DNA of 18,645 bases from Candidatus Poseidoniales archaeon (GCA_012959845.1 DUCL01000144.1:323-18967), one strand, 5' to 3'; counted from the stretch's first letter, positions 1 to 7,016 are shown. The notes: a model not told the origin generated them from the letters alone. A program made the numbers and translations.

Positions 1-590
1 ACAATAGATTTTCTTTTTGGCTTGATTCTATTGATAAAATGAGCGAACTTTGCAACTATTTCATCATGAGGTGGAGTTTTTTGTTTTCCCTCTACACTTT
101 CTCCCCACAGAACACCAGCACCATGTTTCCTAACTTCTAATACAATATCATCAGTAATTGGGTCTCCTGCTAAGTCAGAATGCATACTTGGTACGAACAT
201 AGTAGCAGTACCTCGCCCTCTTGCAGCTGATAAAGCCATCAACAGTGGTCCATTATTGAGCCCATGCACATAACCGGCCATCAAATTACGAGTTGCAGGG
301 GCCACTAAGATTCCATCCGCTTCATCAAGTGCAGATAAATCGCCATCCCAATCGGTAATCACTTCGCACTGGCTAGCCCAACGAACGGCCAATGGAGTAA
401 TGATTTTCTGTGCCGACTGTGTCATTATCACAGTTAATTGTGCACCATGACGACGCAGTTCTCTAGCAAGACGAACCGTATCAACAGCGGCAATACCTCC
501 TGTAATACCCAAAACGATTCGCAGACCTGCAAGGCTTGAGCCTCGCATTTCAACGTCGGTATCCCTCATCGCCATGACAATGCCAAACAT
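1..590 (-). CDS. coaBC: CoaBC-type flavoprotein, phosphopantothenoylcysteine decarboxylase domain (3'-truncated by window edge)
   Basis: The minus-strand frame opens at ATG 590 and runs without a stop off the left edge (about 196 codons). A later in-frame ATG at 548 gives a more compact N-terminus. The N-terminus carries the FMN-binding flavodoxin-like start (GITGGIAAVDTVRLARELRR). It is followed by VAPATRNLMAGYVHG, then VPSMHSDL, then EGKQK, matching the archaeal CoaBC pattern (PATANT, PAMH, EGKAK). In that family the N-terminal domain decarboxylates phosphopantothenoylcysteine using FMN, and the C-terminal domain, which would lie outside the window, ligates cysteine to phosphopantothenate for coenzyme A synthesis. 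Oddly, the segment WDGDLSALDEADG, where family members usually carry a Glu-His-Val with the catalytic His, has no His and looks about three residues shorter. It is not UbiX-like. Family assignment is good; activity is uncertain. Confidence 0.8.
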   Translation of the reverse strand, partial: MFGIVMAMRDTDVEMRGSSLAGLRIVLGITGGIAAVDTVRLARELRRHGAQLTVIMTQSAQKIITPLAVRWASQCEVITDWDGDLSALDEADGILVAPATRNLMAGYVHGLNNGPLLMALSAARGRGTATMFVPSMHSDLAGDPITDDIVLEVRKHGAGVLWGESVEGKQKTPPHDEIVAKFAHFINRIKPKRKSI

Positions 591-633
591 AACTTGCTCA
601 AGACTCCTTCGCCGTTAGTTTAGGGCGTTTGCA

Positions 634-645
634 ATCTAAAATATG
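634..645. promoter_or_regulatory. Shared AT-rich TATA-like box between divergent genes
   Basis: The box around TCTAAAATATGC reads as a TATA-like element on both strands. On the plus strand, a start about 27 bases downstream falls just before ATG 683 of the membrane protein. On the minus strand, the same spacing gives a transcript start near 613, some 20 bases before ATG 590 of the flavoprotein. It was identified by eye only. Confidence 0.35.
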
Positions 646-652
646 CCAATGA

Positions 653-1324
653 TTGAATATGGTGTTGCGCCACCAGCAAATCATGTCGGGGGATAGGAGT
701 GGGGAAATAATCCCAGCAGGGATTGCTCCATCAAAAATTTCTTCGACTCAAAATACCTTTGAGAGAGTACATCGAGGAACGGCATTAATATTGGCCGTTG
801 ATACATTGATTATTATATTGATAATTTCAACAATAATAAATATGCAAATTGATGCTGGGACATCAGTATTATCACAATACCTCGTCATCATTCCAGCGAT
901 TGCAGGGGGTCTGATTTGGACTGGTTATCGGCGACAGAATGGCTGGGCATATTGGCCAGGGGCAGTAATCATCGCCCTTGCAGCATTATTCTTTGCAATC
1001 TTAACATTTAACGACATCATTCTCTTTATTCAAGGGAGCATGTTTAGTCTAATTATGGCGATATTACTTGGTTGGGCTACTCTGGGTTCAATCAGAAGAG
1101 TGAGATACCATTTCCATCCAGGTTATAGAGCAGCATATTTTTCAGAAGTTGATACTAGTTCATTGGATATTGAATTAGAGGAAGGAGAGATGTTCGCAGC
1201 CTGTTCCAGTTGTCTCGCAGTTTTGGCTATTAGGCCCAATATGCTCAGTGTTGACGATAGGTGCCCTCATTGTAATAACAGATTAGTCAGCAAACATACC
1301 GCAGCAAAATATGAAGAAGAGTGA
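653..1324 (+). CDS. Four-helix membrane protein with C-terminal zinc ribbon, unknown function
   Basis: I do not recognise a named family. The longest frame starts at TTG 653; ATG 659 and ATG 683 (MSGDRSGEI) are in frame, and ATG 683 fits best with the TATA-like box at 634-645. Counting from 653, hydrophobic segments lie at about residues 43-63, 73-91, 100-120 and 121-146, with a Trp-rich turn (GWAYWPG) between the second and third. The cytosolic-looking tail has an acidic patch (about 170-180) and a four-cysteine ribbon: C184xxC187 and C204xxC207. A membrane-anchored zinc ribbon suggests a scaffold or regulatory protein, but no catalytic motif is visible. It diverges from the coaBC-like gene and converges tightly on the DUF35 gene, whose stop abuts its own. 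Confidence 0.75.
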   Translation: MNMVLRHQQIMSGDRSGEIIPAGIAPSKISSTQNTFERVHRGTALILAVDTLIIILIISTIINMQIDAGTSVLSQYLVIIPAIAGGLIWTGYRRQNGWAYWPGAVIIALAALFFAILTFNDIILFIQGSMFSLIMAILLGWATLGSIRRVRYHFHPGYRAAYFSEVDTSSLDIELEEGEMFAACSSCLAVLAIRPNMLSVDDRCPHCNNRLVSKHTAAKYEEE

Positions 1325-2194
1325 TTACTCTTTGACAATTTGACATTTCAGTCCATAGCGGATAAACGCTTCCTGAGCATAGATTCTTCTAGTCACAAAT
1401 TGAACTTGATCTCCAATTTGGGGATTATTATCCTCATCATCAACCAATAAGAAAACCCCTCTTGGTCCTTGTTTAAAGCGAACAAATACTGTGGTTATTC
1501 CGCCCAAGATTGGCGCCCTAAATGAAAATTCAGAAGGCGCACCTGCTGGGGCAAGTTTTGTCCAAGATTCAACTGTTGCCTCACCATGTAAGGAGGTGCT
1601 TGCCTGTGGTATTGCCAGTCCATTATCATCCATTTGTCGCGGCGGCCAAATCATTTTCCCATCTAACTCTTGACCTAGTAATTTAAGTCTTGCAGCAGCA
1701 CCTTCGTCGTATTGTTGGCGAGAAATATATGCGCCTTGTGAGACATGATTAGGATTGCATTCCTTTTGCCAAGCGGAAGTAATTTCTTGATGGAAATCTG
1801 CATCAACTTCGATTGTTCCTTCAGGTTGCCACAATTCCAAATCAGAATCCTTTTTGCAAATAACAACTCTTGCATCATCACTAATGCACAAATCCCAATC
1901 TGCACTAAGTTCAACAGTTTCATCCTCTGATGCCTGTACTATCTCTACACCGGTAGTCATCGTAATTATTGATGCTTCAACATCAGGCAGTGCATTGATT
2001 GAATCAAGATTACACCCCTTACTCTGCATTAGTTGGATGGCAGCGACTGCTAGAGTAGTATGGTCAGAATCAGCCCCAAAAACACAATCACCATCCAATA
2101 TCCAAGGAGATTGTATTACACAAGAATCATTTCCAAAGCAGGCGAGATAACCTTTCCAAACGATAGTTTCCTGCTCGATTACCTCATCCATCAT
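1325..2194 (-). CDS. DUF35/OB-fold thiolase-partner protein with degenerate zinc ribbon and N-terminal extension
   Basis: The C-terminal part (about residues 170-289) fits the DUF35 layout: a short ribbon region followed by an OB-fold beta barrel (GEATVESWTKL, then GGITTVFVRF, then IGDQVQFVTRR). In the usual family the ribbon is two CxxC pairs around a PPR motif. Here IWPPR (182-186) survives but all four cysteines are gone. Residues 1-165 resemble a shrunken HMG-CoA-synthase-like fold. The stretch DSDHTTLAVAAIQLM (42-56) recalls its DEDT..AVEA motif, DFH (133-135) recalls its DFWR, and a GAYISRQQY segment follows, with the catalytic Cys core missing; this second reading is tentative. The start codon overlaps the thiolase stop as ATGA, so the two are probably cotranslated. 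Archaeal DUF35 proteins bridge thiolase and HMG-CoA synthase in a channelling complex, so a structural rather than catalytic role is the best guess. Confidence 0.7.
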   Translation of the reverse strand: MMDEVIEQETIVWKGYLACFGNDSCVIQSPWILDGDCVFGADSDHTTLAVAAIQLMQSKGCNLDSINALPDVEASIITMTTGVEIVQASEDETVELSADWDLCISDDARVVICKKDSDLELWQPEGTIEVDADFHQEITSAWQKECNPNHVSQGAYISRQQYDEGAAARLKLLGQELDGKMIWPPRQMDDNGLAIPQASTSLHGEATVESWTKLAPAGAPSEFSFRAPILGGITTVFVRFKQGPRGVFLLVDDEDNNPQIGDQVQFVTRRIYAQEAFIRYGLKCQIVKE

Positions 2195-3360
2195 CTATCC
2201 CTCCCGAATATGTGAACAGCGCATGTAGCACCAGAGCCACCAACGTTGTGAGTCATTCCCACTTCCGCATCTCGAATTTGCCTTGCTGGCTCGACAATGC
2301 CCTTCAGTTGCTTGAAAACTTCAACCGCCTGTCCAGTACCAGTAGCACCGAGAGGATGTCCTTTTGATTTCAATCCGCCACTCGGGTTAATGGCGACATC
2401 ACCTTCATTTCTCCTGCCTCTTCCCTCTCTAGCAAATATTCCACCTTCGCCTCGGTTGGCGAAACCTAAGTCCTCGGTTGCCATTAGTTCTGCGATAGTA
2501 AAACAATCGTGAACTTCTGCCAAATCGATATCATTTACGGATAATCCTGAACTCTTATATGCTTGAGCAACCGCTTTTTGAGTTGCACTCATTTGAGTAA
2601 TAGAATGTCTATCATGTAGAGCGAGATGGTCTGAGCCTGCACCACTCCCCTTCAACCATATTGGGTCATCGGTAAATTCTCTAACAACATGGTCGGCTGC
2701 TAAGATTACGCATGAAGCGCCATCCGATGTCGGACAACAATCGTATAGAGTCAATGGATCTGCAACCATAAAGCCACCCGCAGCCTTTTCAAATGACACT
2801 TCTTTTCTAATGTGTGCTACCTCGTTTTCAAAACCGTGCATGTGATTTTTGACACTGATATTAACAAGGTCGTCGTGGTTTGAATTATACTCATGAAAAT
2901 GACGTCTTGCCATTAGAGCGTAAGTACCAGGGAAAGTTAGACCTGCTAATCGTTCCCATTCTGTATCACCTGAAACTCCAAGCCAGTAGCGCTTTCGCTC
3001 GGCGCTGAGGTCATTCATCTTTTCAATACCTCCAGCGACTACGATATCTGCTTCTCCACTTTTTATCGCCATCATTGCATCTCTAAGTGCAAAACCAGAT
3101 GATGCACAGGCATTTTCTACCCTTCTAACTGAACAGCCCTTCATTCCAGAGTGTTCGGTGAGGATTGCAGCAGTATTTCCTAACTGTGCTCCGCCAAATG
3201 CAACACTTCCAATAAATGCTTCATCAACCAATTTTGCTTCAAAATTATTGTCAACAGAGTTGAATGCATTTGTTGCTGCCTCTGCCCACATTGCTTTGAG
3301 ACCGAGTGGATGATTTCCATACTTGGTTTGGCCCGCACCGATAACAGCGACATCAACCAT
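2191..3360 (-). CDS. Thiolase (SCP-x / archaeal acetoacetyl-CoA type)
   Basis: This is a full-length thiolase-superfamily enzyme of about 389 residues from ATG 3360 (MVDVAVIGAGQTKYG). An upstream in-frame GTG at 3384 would add eight residues. The nucleophilic Cys lies in VENACASSGF (C85). The C-terminal half has HDCFTIAE, GGLKSKGHPLGATG (catalytic His near 335) and a terminal NVGGSGATC, the arrangement of SCP-x-type and archaeal thiolases rather than of degradative FadA types. Known archaeal members condense two acetyl-CoA to acetoacetyl-CoA for the mevalonate pathway together with DUF35 and HMG-CoA synthase. Here the next gene is a DUF35-like protein, overlapping by four bases, but no separate HMG-CoA synthase is in the window. 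A role on another acyl-CoA cannot be excluded. Confidence 0.88.
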   Translation of the reverse strand: MVDVAVIGAGQTKYGNHPLGLKAMWAEAATNAFNSVDNNFEAKLVDEAFIGSVAFGGAQLGNTAAILTEHSGMKGCSVRRVENACASSGFALRDAMMAIKSGEADIVVAGGIEKMNDLSAERKRYWLGVSGDTEWERLAGLTFPGTYALMARRHFHEYNSNHDDLVNISVKNHMHGFENEVAHIRKEVSFEKAAGGFMVADPLTLYDCCPTSDGASCVILAADHVVREFTDDPIWLKGSGAGSDHLALHDRHSITQMSATQKAVAQAYKSSGLSVNDIDLAEVHDCFTIAELMATEDLGFANRGEGGIFAREGRGRRNEGDVAINPSGGLKSKGHPLGATGTGQAVEVFKQLKGIVEPARQIRDAEVGMTHNVGGSGATCAVHIFGRDR

Positions 3361-3508
3361 GACACGCCGATGGGTATTAGGCACTTGATAGCAACGGTTG
3401 AAGGACTACATATTTGCATTTATGGCGAGATTTACTACCATCTTGTTCAATAATTATGGGTTCTATTAGCCATAGACTCTATGAAGGGGTTTCTTACGCC
3501 CTCGTATT
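3361..3508. promoter_or_regulatory. Divergent intergenic region between thiolase and kptA
   Basis: This 148-base gap holds an AT-rich box near 3405-3415 (minus-strand reading AAATGCAAATATG), suitably placed for the thiolase operon. A second box, CAATAATTATGG near 3448-3460, could serve kptA. I see no RNA gene in it. Confidence 0.3.
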
Positions 3509-4249
3509 ATGCTGCGACAATGCAGAAAGCACGGACACTTCAGTGGCGCCAATTGCCCTGTGTGTAATGAAGAAGGAAAATTCATCATGAGCGACCGCGA
3601 ATCGAACTCCCTTGGCCGAATGCTGGCTTTGGTTCTTCGTCACGCTCCTGAAAAATTTAATGTTGAAATGGATATTAATGGATGGGTAAACTCACGTGAG
3701 TTATCAGAATCCATCGCAAAGCAGCGACGCAACTTCCATTGGTTGCGTGCATGGCACTTTGAAGCAATTGCAAATGCTGATGTAAAAGGACGCTACCAAG
3801 TCGAAGGAGAGATGATGAGAGCAACTTATGGGCACTCTGTTGAACTGGAACTGGACCTACCAACCGATAACATCCCAGAATCTCTTTACTATCCAAGTGA
3901 AGAAGAGCAAATCTCTACCTTGAAGGAGTTTGGAATTCTTGCAGGTGATAGAAACCATGTACACTTGTCAAAAACTATTGTCAACGCATTAGAGGCGGGG
4001 CATGTACGTATTAGCAGACCATCAATTGTAGAAATTGATACAGTTCGTGCAATTGCAGATGGGCATATTATCTATCGCGCAGGAACAACAGTCTATCTAG
4101 TCGATGAAATCCCTGGTGAATATCTTTACCAAGTTGAATCAGATGACCCAAGTATCGAAGAAACCTTCGCACAATGGGGACGTGAGGAAGCTGAAGCCGA
4201 AGTTGCTGAAGCCGCCGCTGCTGCTGAAGCCGCTTCTGAAGAAGAGTGA
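3509..4249 (+). CDS. kptA: RNA 2'-phosphotransferase (Tpt1/KptA family) with N-terminal zinc knuckle
   Basis: KptA/Tpt1 enzymes remove an internal RNA 2'-phosphate using NAD+. The family's Arg-His-Arg-Arg set is visible: R44-H45 in LVLRHAPE, R104 in MRATYGHS (family consensus IRAxQGHS), and R148 in GDRNHVHLS. The domain spans about 34-205, the normal size. Ahead of it, residues 5-19 form a compact C/H cluster (C5, H8, H10, C16, C19) that looks like a zinc knuckle, so ATG 3509 is preferred over the internal ATG at 3587. The tail after residue 220 is low-complexity Ala/Glu. Oddly, the NAD-site motif usually written LYHGT reads LYYPS (127-131). It stands alone on the plus strand, with a hairpin just after the stop. 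Confidence 0.85.
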   Translation: MLRQCRKHGHFSGANCPVCNEEGKFIMSDRESNSLGRMLALVLRHAPEKFNVEMDINGWVNSRELSESIAKQRRNFHWLRAWHFEAIANADVKGRYQVEGEMMRATYGHSVELELDLPTDNIPESLYYPSEEEQISTLKEFGILAGDRNHVHLSKTIVNALEAGHVRISRPSIVEIDTVRAIADGHIIYRAGTTVYLVDEIPGEYLYQVESDDPSIEETFAQWGREEAEAEVAEAAAAAEAASEEE

Positions 4250-4266
4250 GTCTGTATAGTACAAAT

Positions 4267-4289
4267 CTACAATCGTTCAGCGATTGTAG
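4267..4289. terminator. Perfect 9-bp hairpin downstream of kptA
   Basis: CTACAATCG (4267-4275) and CGATTGTAG (4281-4289) are exact reverse complements separated by TTCAG. The hairpin begins 18 bases after the kptA stop and 32 bases before the next gene. No U-tract follows, so it is not a classical intrinsic terminator. A transcript-end structure, processing site or protein-binding palindrome are all possible. Confidence 0.4.
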
Positions 4290-4320
4290 TGTTCTACTAA
4301 TGAGAAATTGAGGTTGATGA

Positions 4321-5376
4321 GTGCAAGCCTTGATACAAAGTCAAGGGTGTGGAGTAGTTATGGCAGGGTTCGAAGGCATGCGCAAGGGGCGCAAAGAGGC
4401 TGCAGATAATCTAGGATTTTCGGAAGAAGGAGATTGTCCTCGTTGCGGAGGTAATTCTCAAGAATCTACCATGAATGGTGTTCTTCAGTGTTCATCGTGT
4501 AATCATGAATGGGCAGATCCAAACCATGTTGAAACAAGGGCGCCACCGCCACCACCAGACCATAGAAGAGATGCAGAATTAATTGATGAATTCAAACGTG
4601 ATATGGAAAGTGGAAAATTAGCAGGGTTACTAGGAGTAGATAGTGAACTTACAAAGGAGCAGGAATCATCACTTGGTAGATTAGAGGATAAGTGGATGAG
4701 CGGAATGCAAGGGCACTTCAATGCTGCAGTAGAGGAAAGAAAACCGTTAATGATTAATTTTGATGATGACGACAACATTATTTCCACCGAAGTTGCAGCA
4801 ATAACTATTGTTTCCAATGGATTTGATGGGGGCGAGGAAATTCGCCTTGAATATCCGGGCAAAGGAACTGAGTTCTATTCTTACAATGAACGTTCTCCAA
4901 CAGGATGGAAGCGTGGGCGTAGTGCTGAAGATACTGCCCGTTCAATAACCAATGTAATCAATCGCTCAAGTAAATTGGTTTATGCCAATTTAGAGGGAAA
5001 TAGAATATCATTTGAACTTAGAGAAAGTGATTTGAAAGCAGAATCATTAGTGCTATTCGTCGATGACCCAGGTGGTACCGATATTGTTGCAGAGAAGAAG
5101 GGTGTCATTCTTGATGCAAGGAATGTGAAAGACTTCAACGACTACAGGACAATAGTATCCTTGGTATTGGAAGACGGAATAATTTCTCCAAGTGAAGATC
5201 AATTATTGTGGGCAATGCGCCAGCAATTAGGAATTGATGATGCCTACCATGTCCAGATAGTGATGGAGTTATTCGGAGAAAATGCACTGAAGGAATGCAC
5301 CGAATGTGGTAAGATGGCAGAATTATACCCCGAATACGCTTCTTGGTTCTGTCATCAATGTGAAAACTGGTGTTGA
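4321..5376 (+). CDS. Unknown protein with N- and C-terminal zinc ribbons
   Basis: I do not recognise a family. From GTG 4321 it is 351 residues; GAGGT at 4310-4314 is well spaced for that start, while ATG 4360 (MAGFEGMRKG) is the alternative. The N-terminal ribbon uses C39xxC42 and C57xxC60. A PPPPP linker and a charged helical stretch follow (about 75-140). Residues 160-260 look like a beta-rich domain; its ARSITNVIN..S..VYANLEGNRISF pattern loosely recalls a repeat seen in phage and surface proteins. Residues about 285-320 (DYRTIVSLVLEDGIISPSED) look like a small helical module. The protein ends with a second ribbon, C326xxC329, C344xxC347 and a final Cys. It precedes the MamK-like gene on the same strand by 149 bases. 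Two ribbons flanking a middle domain suggest an adaptor; no catalytic motif is evident. Confidence 0.75.
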   Translation: MQALIQSQGCGVVMAGFEGMRKGRKEAADNLGFSEEGDCPRCGGNSQESTMNGVLQCSSCNHEWADPNHVETRAPPPPPDHRRDAELIDEFKRDMESGKLAGLLGVDSELTKEQESSLGRLEDKWMSGMQGHFNAAVEERKPLMINFDDDDNIISTEVAAITIVSNGFDGGEEIRLEYPGKGTEFYSYNERSPTGWKRGRSAEDTARSITNVINRSSKLVYANLEGNRISFELRESDLKAESLVLFVDDPGGTDIVAEKKGVILDARNVKDFNDYRTIVSLVLEDGIISPSEDQLLWAMRQQLGIDDAYHVQIVMELFGENALKECTECGKMAELYPEYASWFCHQCENWC

Positions 5377-5400
5377 GCACAACATTAAAGCCTCAACCCC

Positions 5401-5416
5401 TCAATCTATAGATTGA
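5401..5416. repeat. 16-bp perfect palindrome in the spacer before the MamK-like gene
   Basis: TCAATCTATAGATTGA is a perfect inverted repeat with no loop, 25 bases after the upstream stop and about 110 bases before ATG 5526. A loopless palindrome fits a dimeric regulator site better than an RNA hairpin. The function is unknown. Confidence 0.35.
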
Positions 5417-5502
5417 CAATATTATTTGTTATTAGTTTTACATAGTGAAAATTGACTTCATAATCAATCAATTTGGAGGCATTCTTCATAAGGTGGTTCG
5501 CA

Positions 5503-5526
5503 ATGCCAAGTAACAGGCGAGTATAA
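5503..5526 (+). CDS. Possible seven-codon leader peptide overlapping the MamK-like start
   Basis: ATG 5503 is preceded at six bases by AGGTGG (5491-5496), the best ribosome binding site in this spacer, and encodes MPSNRRV. Its TAA stop shares one base with the ATG of the actin-like gene (TAATG). The actin gene's own ATG has no comparable site, so translation could be coupled. A frame this short can arise by chance. Confidence 0.25.
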   Translation: MPSNRRV

Positions 5527-6551
5527 TGGCTGATGAAGTATTGTATATTGGAATTGATTTGGGAACCTTTAGAAGCGTAATGGTTTCTTCAGATAGTCAC
5601 GAGGAAGAAGAACTCACAGTCATCGGGACTCCAAAGGATGCAATCGCAAAGAATTTCCTAAAGCGCGATGTATTATTCGGTGAAGAAGCATTGAAAAATC
5701 GTCTTGCACTAAACTTATACCGTCCATTGGAAAAGGGTGTCATCAAGGATACATCTGAAGACCGAAAGCACATCGCGGATTTCATCACTCACTTAATCGG
5801 TCTTGCAGACCCAGAAGAATACGATAGAGTAGTTGCAGTAATCGGTGCGCCTGCTGAAGCAAGCTATGTAGATAAGACTGCAATTTTTGACGCAGCAGCA
5901 GGTTCAGTTAACGCTGCAATGATTATTTCAGAACCATTCGCAGTGGCATATGCACTGGACATGATTGAGCACACACTTGTCATCGATATCGGTGCAGGTA
6001 CTGCTGATTTATGCCGTGTCTACGGAACAATTCCTGGTCCTGGAGACCAAATGCATACTGGACATGGCGGGGATTACGTTGATGCTCAACTAATCAAAAA
6101 CATTCAAGCCAAGTACAATGGTGCTCAAATCACCAAAGATATGGCTCGACGCTGGAAGGAACAGTTCTCATTCGTTAGTACTGCAACACCTAAGGACCCA
6201 GTAATGGTTGACTTTTCTATTGAAGGAAAGGCAATGACTTTGGATATTACTGACTGCATGCAAACTGCTTGTGAATCGATTGTAGATCCAATTGTTGAGA
6301 ATGTAAAAGCACTAATCGCAGATTCTAACCCAGAATTCCATGACCAATTCCGCGCTAATATGGTTTTGGCTGGCGGCGGTTCAGGAATCAAGGGATTGGG
6401 TGCAATGATAGAGCGCAGACTTTCTGATATGGGCGATGTCAATGTTCACGTAGTAGATGACCCAGTTCTCTTAGGAGCAATGGGTGGACTTCGTTTATCC
6501 ATGGAAGTTCCTGAAGATATGTGGAAGAATCTAACTCTAGCCTCTCGTTGA
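5526..6551 (+). CDS. MamK-like actin-family ATPase (MreB/Hsp70 fold)
   Basis: This 341-residue protein has the complete actin-fold ATP site: phosphate-1 GIDLGTFRS (9-17), phosphate-2 VIDIGAGTADL (152-162), and adenosine loop LAGGGSGIKG (281-290). Several stretches match magnetosome MamK, as I remember it, more closely than MreB: IGTPKDAI, FGEEA, RPLEKGVI, AVIGAPAEAS, ISEPFAVAYALD, GTIPGPGDQ, GGDYVDA and KEQFSFVS. MamK forms dynamic filaments that align magnetosomes; related filaments could position organelles, membranes or DNA. No magnetosome gene is in this window, so the cargo is unknown. It lies downstream of the double zinc-ribbon protein and converges on a small zinc-ribbon protein. It lacks the N-terminal amphipathic helix expected of many MreBs, but no helical prediction was run. 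Family call is strong; cellular role is inferred. Confidence 0.85.
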   Translation: MADEVLYIGIDLGTFRSVMVSSDSHEEEELTVIGTPKDAIAKNFLKRDVLFGEEALKNRLALNLYRPLEKGVIKDTSEDRKHIADFITHLIGLADPEEYDRVVAVIGAPAEASYVDKTAIFDAAAGSVNAAMIISEPFAVAYALDMIEHTLVIDIGAGTADLCRVYGTIPGPGDQMHTGHGGDYVDAQLIKNIQAKYNGAQITKDMARRWKEQFSFVSTATPKDPVMVDFSIEGKAMTLDITDCMQTACESIVDPIVENVKALIADSNPEFHDQFRANMVLAGGGSGIKGLGAMIERRLSDMGDVNVHVVDDPVLLGAMGGLRLSMEVPEDMWKNLTLASR

Positions 6552-6553
6552 GT

Positions 6554-6569
6554 AAGAATAATTCTTTTT
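6554..6569 (+). terminator. T-rich end signal after the MamK-like gene
   Basis: AAGAAT and ATTCTT flank a single base and run into TTTTT (6565-6569), three bases after the stop and inside the 22-base convergent gap. Archaeal termination commonly uses T-tracts, so this is a plausible terminator. Confidence 0.35.
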
Positions 6570-6573
6570 GAAA

Positions 6574-6909
6574 TTACTTCTTCTCTCCACATGATGGGCA
6601 GAAATTTAAGTCCGAATCCATCAGTGAACCACATTTTCCACAAGAGGAAGAACTTGACATTACCGCTTCAGCCATTGTAGTTCTCGGTGGAGTAGGATCA
6701 CCTTCTTGAGGGTCAATTAATCGCAGAGGGTCAATCCCATGTTCCTTCAATTCAAAGTAGCGATTTTTAAAAATAATAGTCTCTTGTAATGTTGCCTCAA
6801 TTTGCCATAACCGCTTTTCACGGTCCTTATCGTCTGAAATTGTTTCTGCATCTTCAAGCACAGATTGCAAGTGCCTCATAAATTCATCAACGCTCGGTCC
6901 ATCGCTCAT
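6574..6909 (-). CDS. Small coiled-coil protein with C-terminal zinc ribbon
   Basis: This 111-residue protein starts at ATG 6909. Residues about 5-58 are charged and helical (VDEFMRHLQSVLEDAETI, then KDREKRLWQIEATLQETIIF), suggesting a coiled coil. A Pro-rich linker (PQEGDPTPPRT) and a Ser run lead to a ribbon with C90xxC93 and C104xxC107, followed by GEKK. No enzyme motif is present. Its 3' end converges on the MamK-like gene 22 bases away, and its promoter region is shared with the IPK gene. A TATA-like box (minus strand AATATTAT, near 6957-6964) lies at a suitable distance. Function is unknown; adaptor or regulator is a guess based on architecture. Confidence 0.72.
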   Translation of the reverse strand: MSDGPSVDEFMRHLQSVLEDAETISDDKDREKRLWQIEATLQETIIFKNRYFELKEHGIDPLRLIDPQEGDPTPPRTTMAEAVMSSSSSCGKCGSLMDSDLNFCPSCGEKK

Positions 6910-7016
6910 GTAGTGGTCTGTTTAGGCCTTCCACATCAAACCTTTGCAATCAATCAATAATATTGCTAGAGAATTGAGAACATCGCTGAGGATTGCCCAA
7001 ACTTCACTAATTAGAG

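Noticed and set aside
1..590. UbiX/Pad1 flavin prenyltransferase, which would supply prenyl-FMN to the UbiD-family enzyme
   Set aside because: The sequence has GITGGIAA, VAPAT and PSMH in the CoaC order, and lacks the UbiX SGSF, PCSM and RETPL motifs.
1854..2150. 98-codon plus-strand open frame
   Set aside because: It is antisense to the DUF35 gene with no domain; the DUF35 reading has clear operon linkage by ATGA overlap.
2191..2194. Possible frameshift joining thiolase and DUF35 into one protein
   Set aside because: The ATGA arrangement is ordinary translational coupling, and both proteins have complete ends.
3361..3508. tRNA or small RNA gene in the larger spacers (also 5377-5525 and 6910-7052)
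   Set aside because: I could find no cloverleaf, T-loop GTTC pattern or box C/D pair by eye; the spacers are AT-rich with promoter-like boxes.
4503..4862. 119-codon minus-strand open frame
   Set aside because: It is antisense within the double zinc-ribbon gene; the Ser/Pro-rich translation is a reading shadow.
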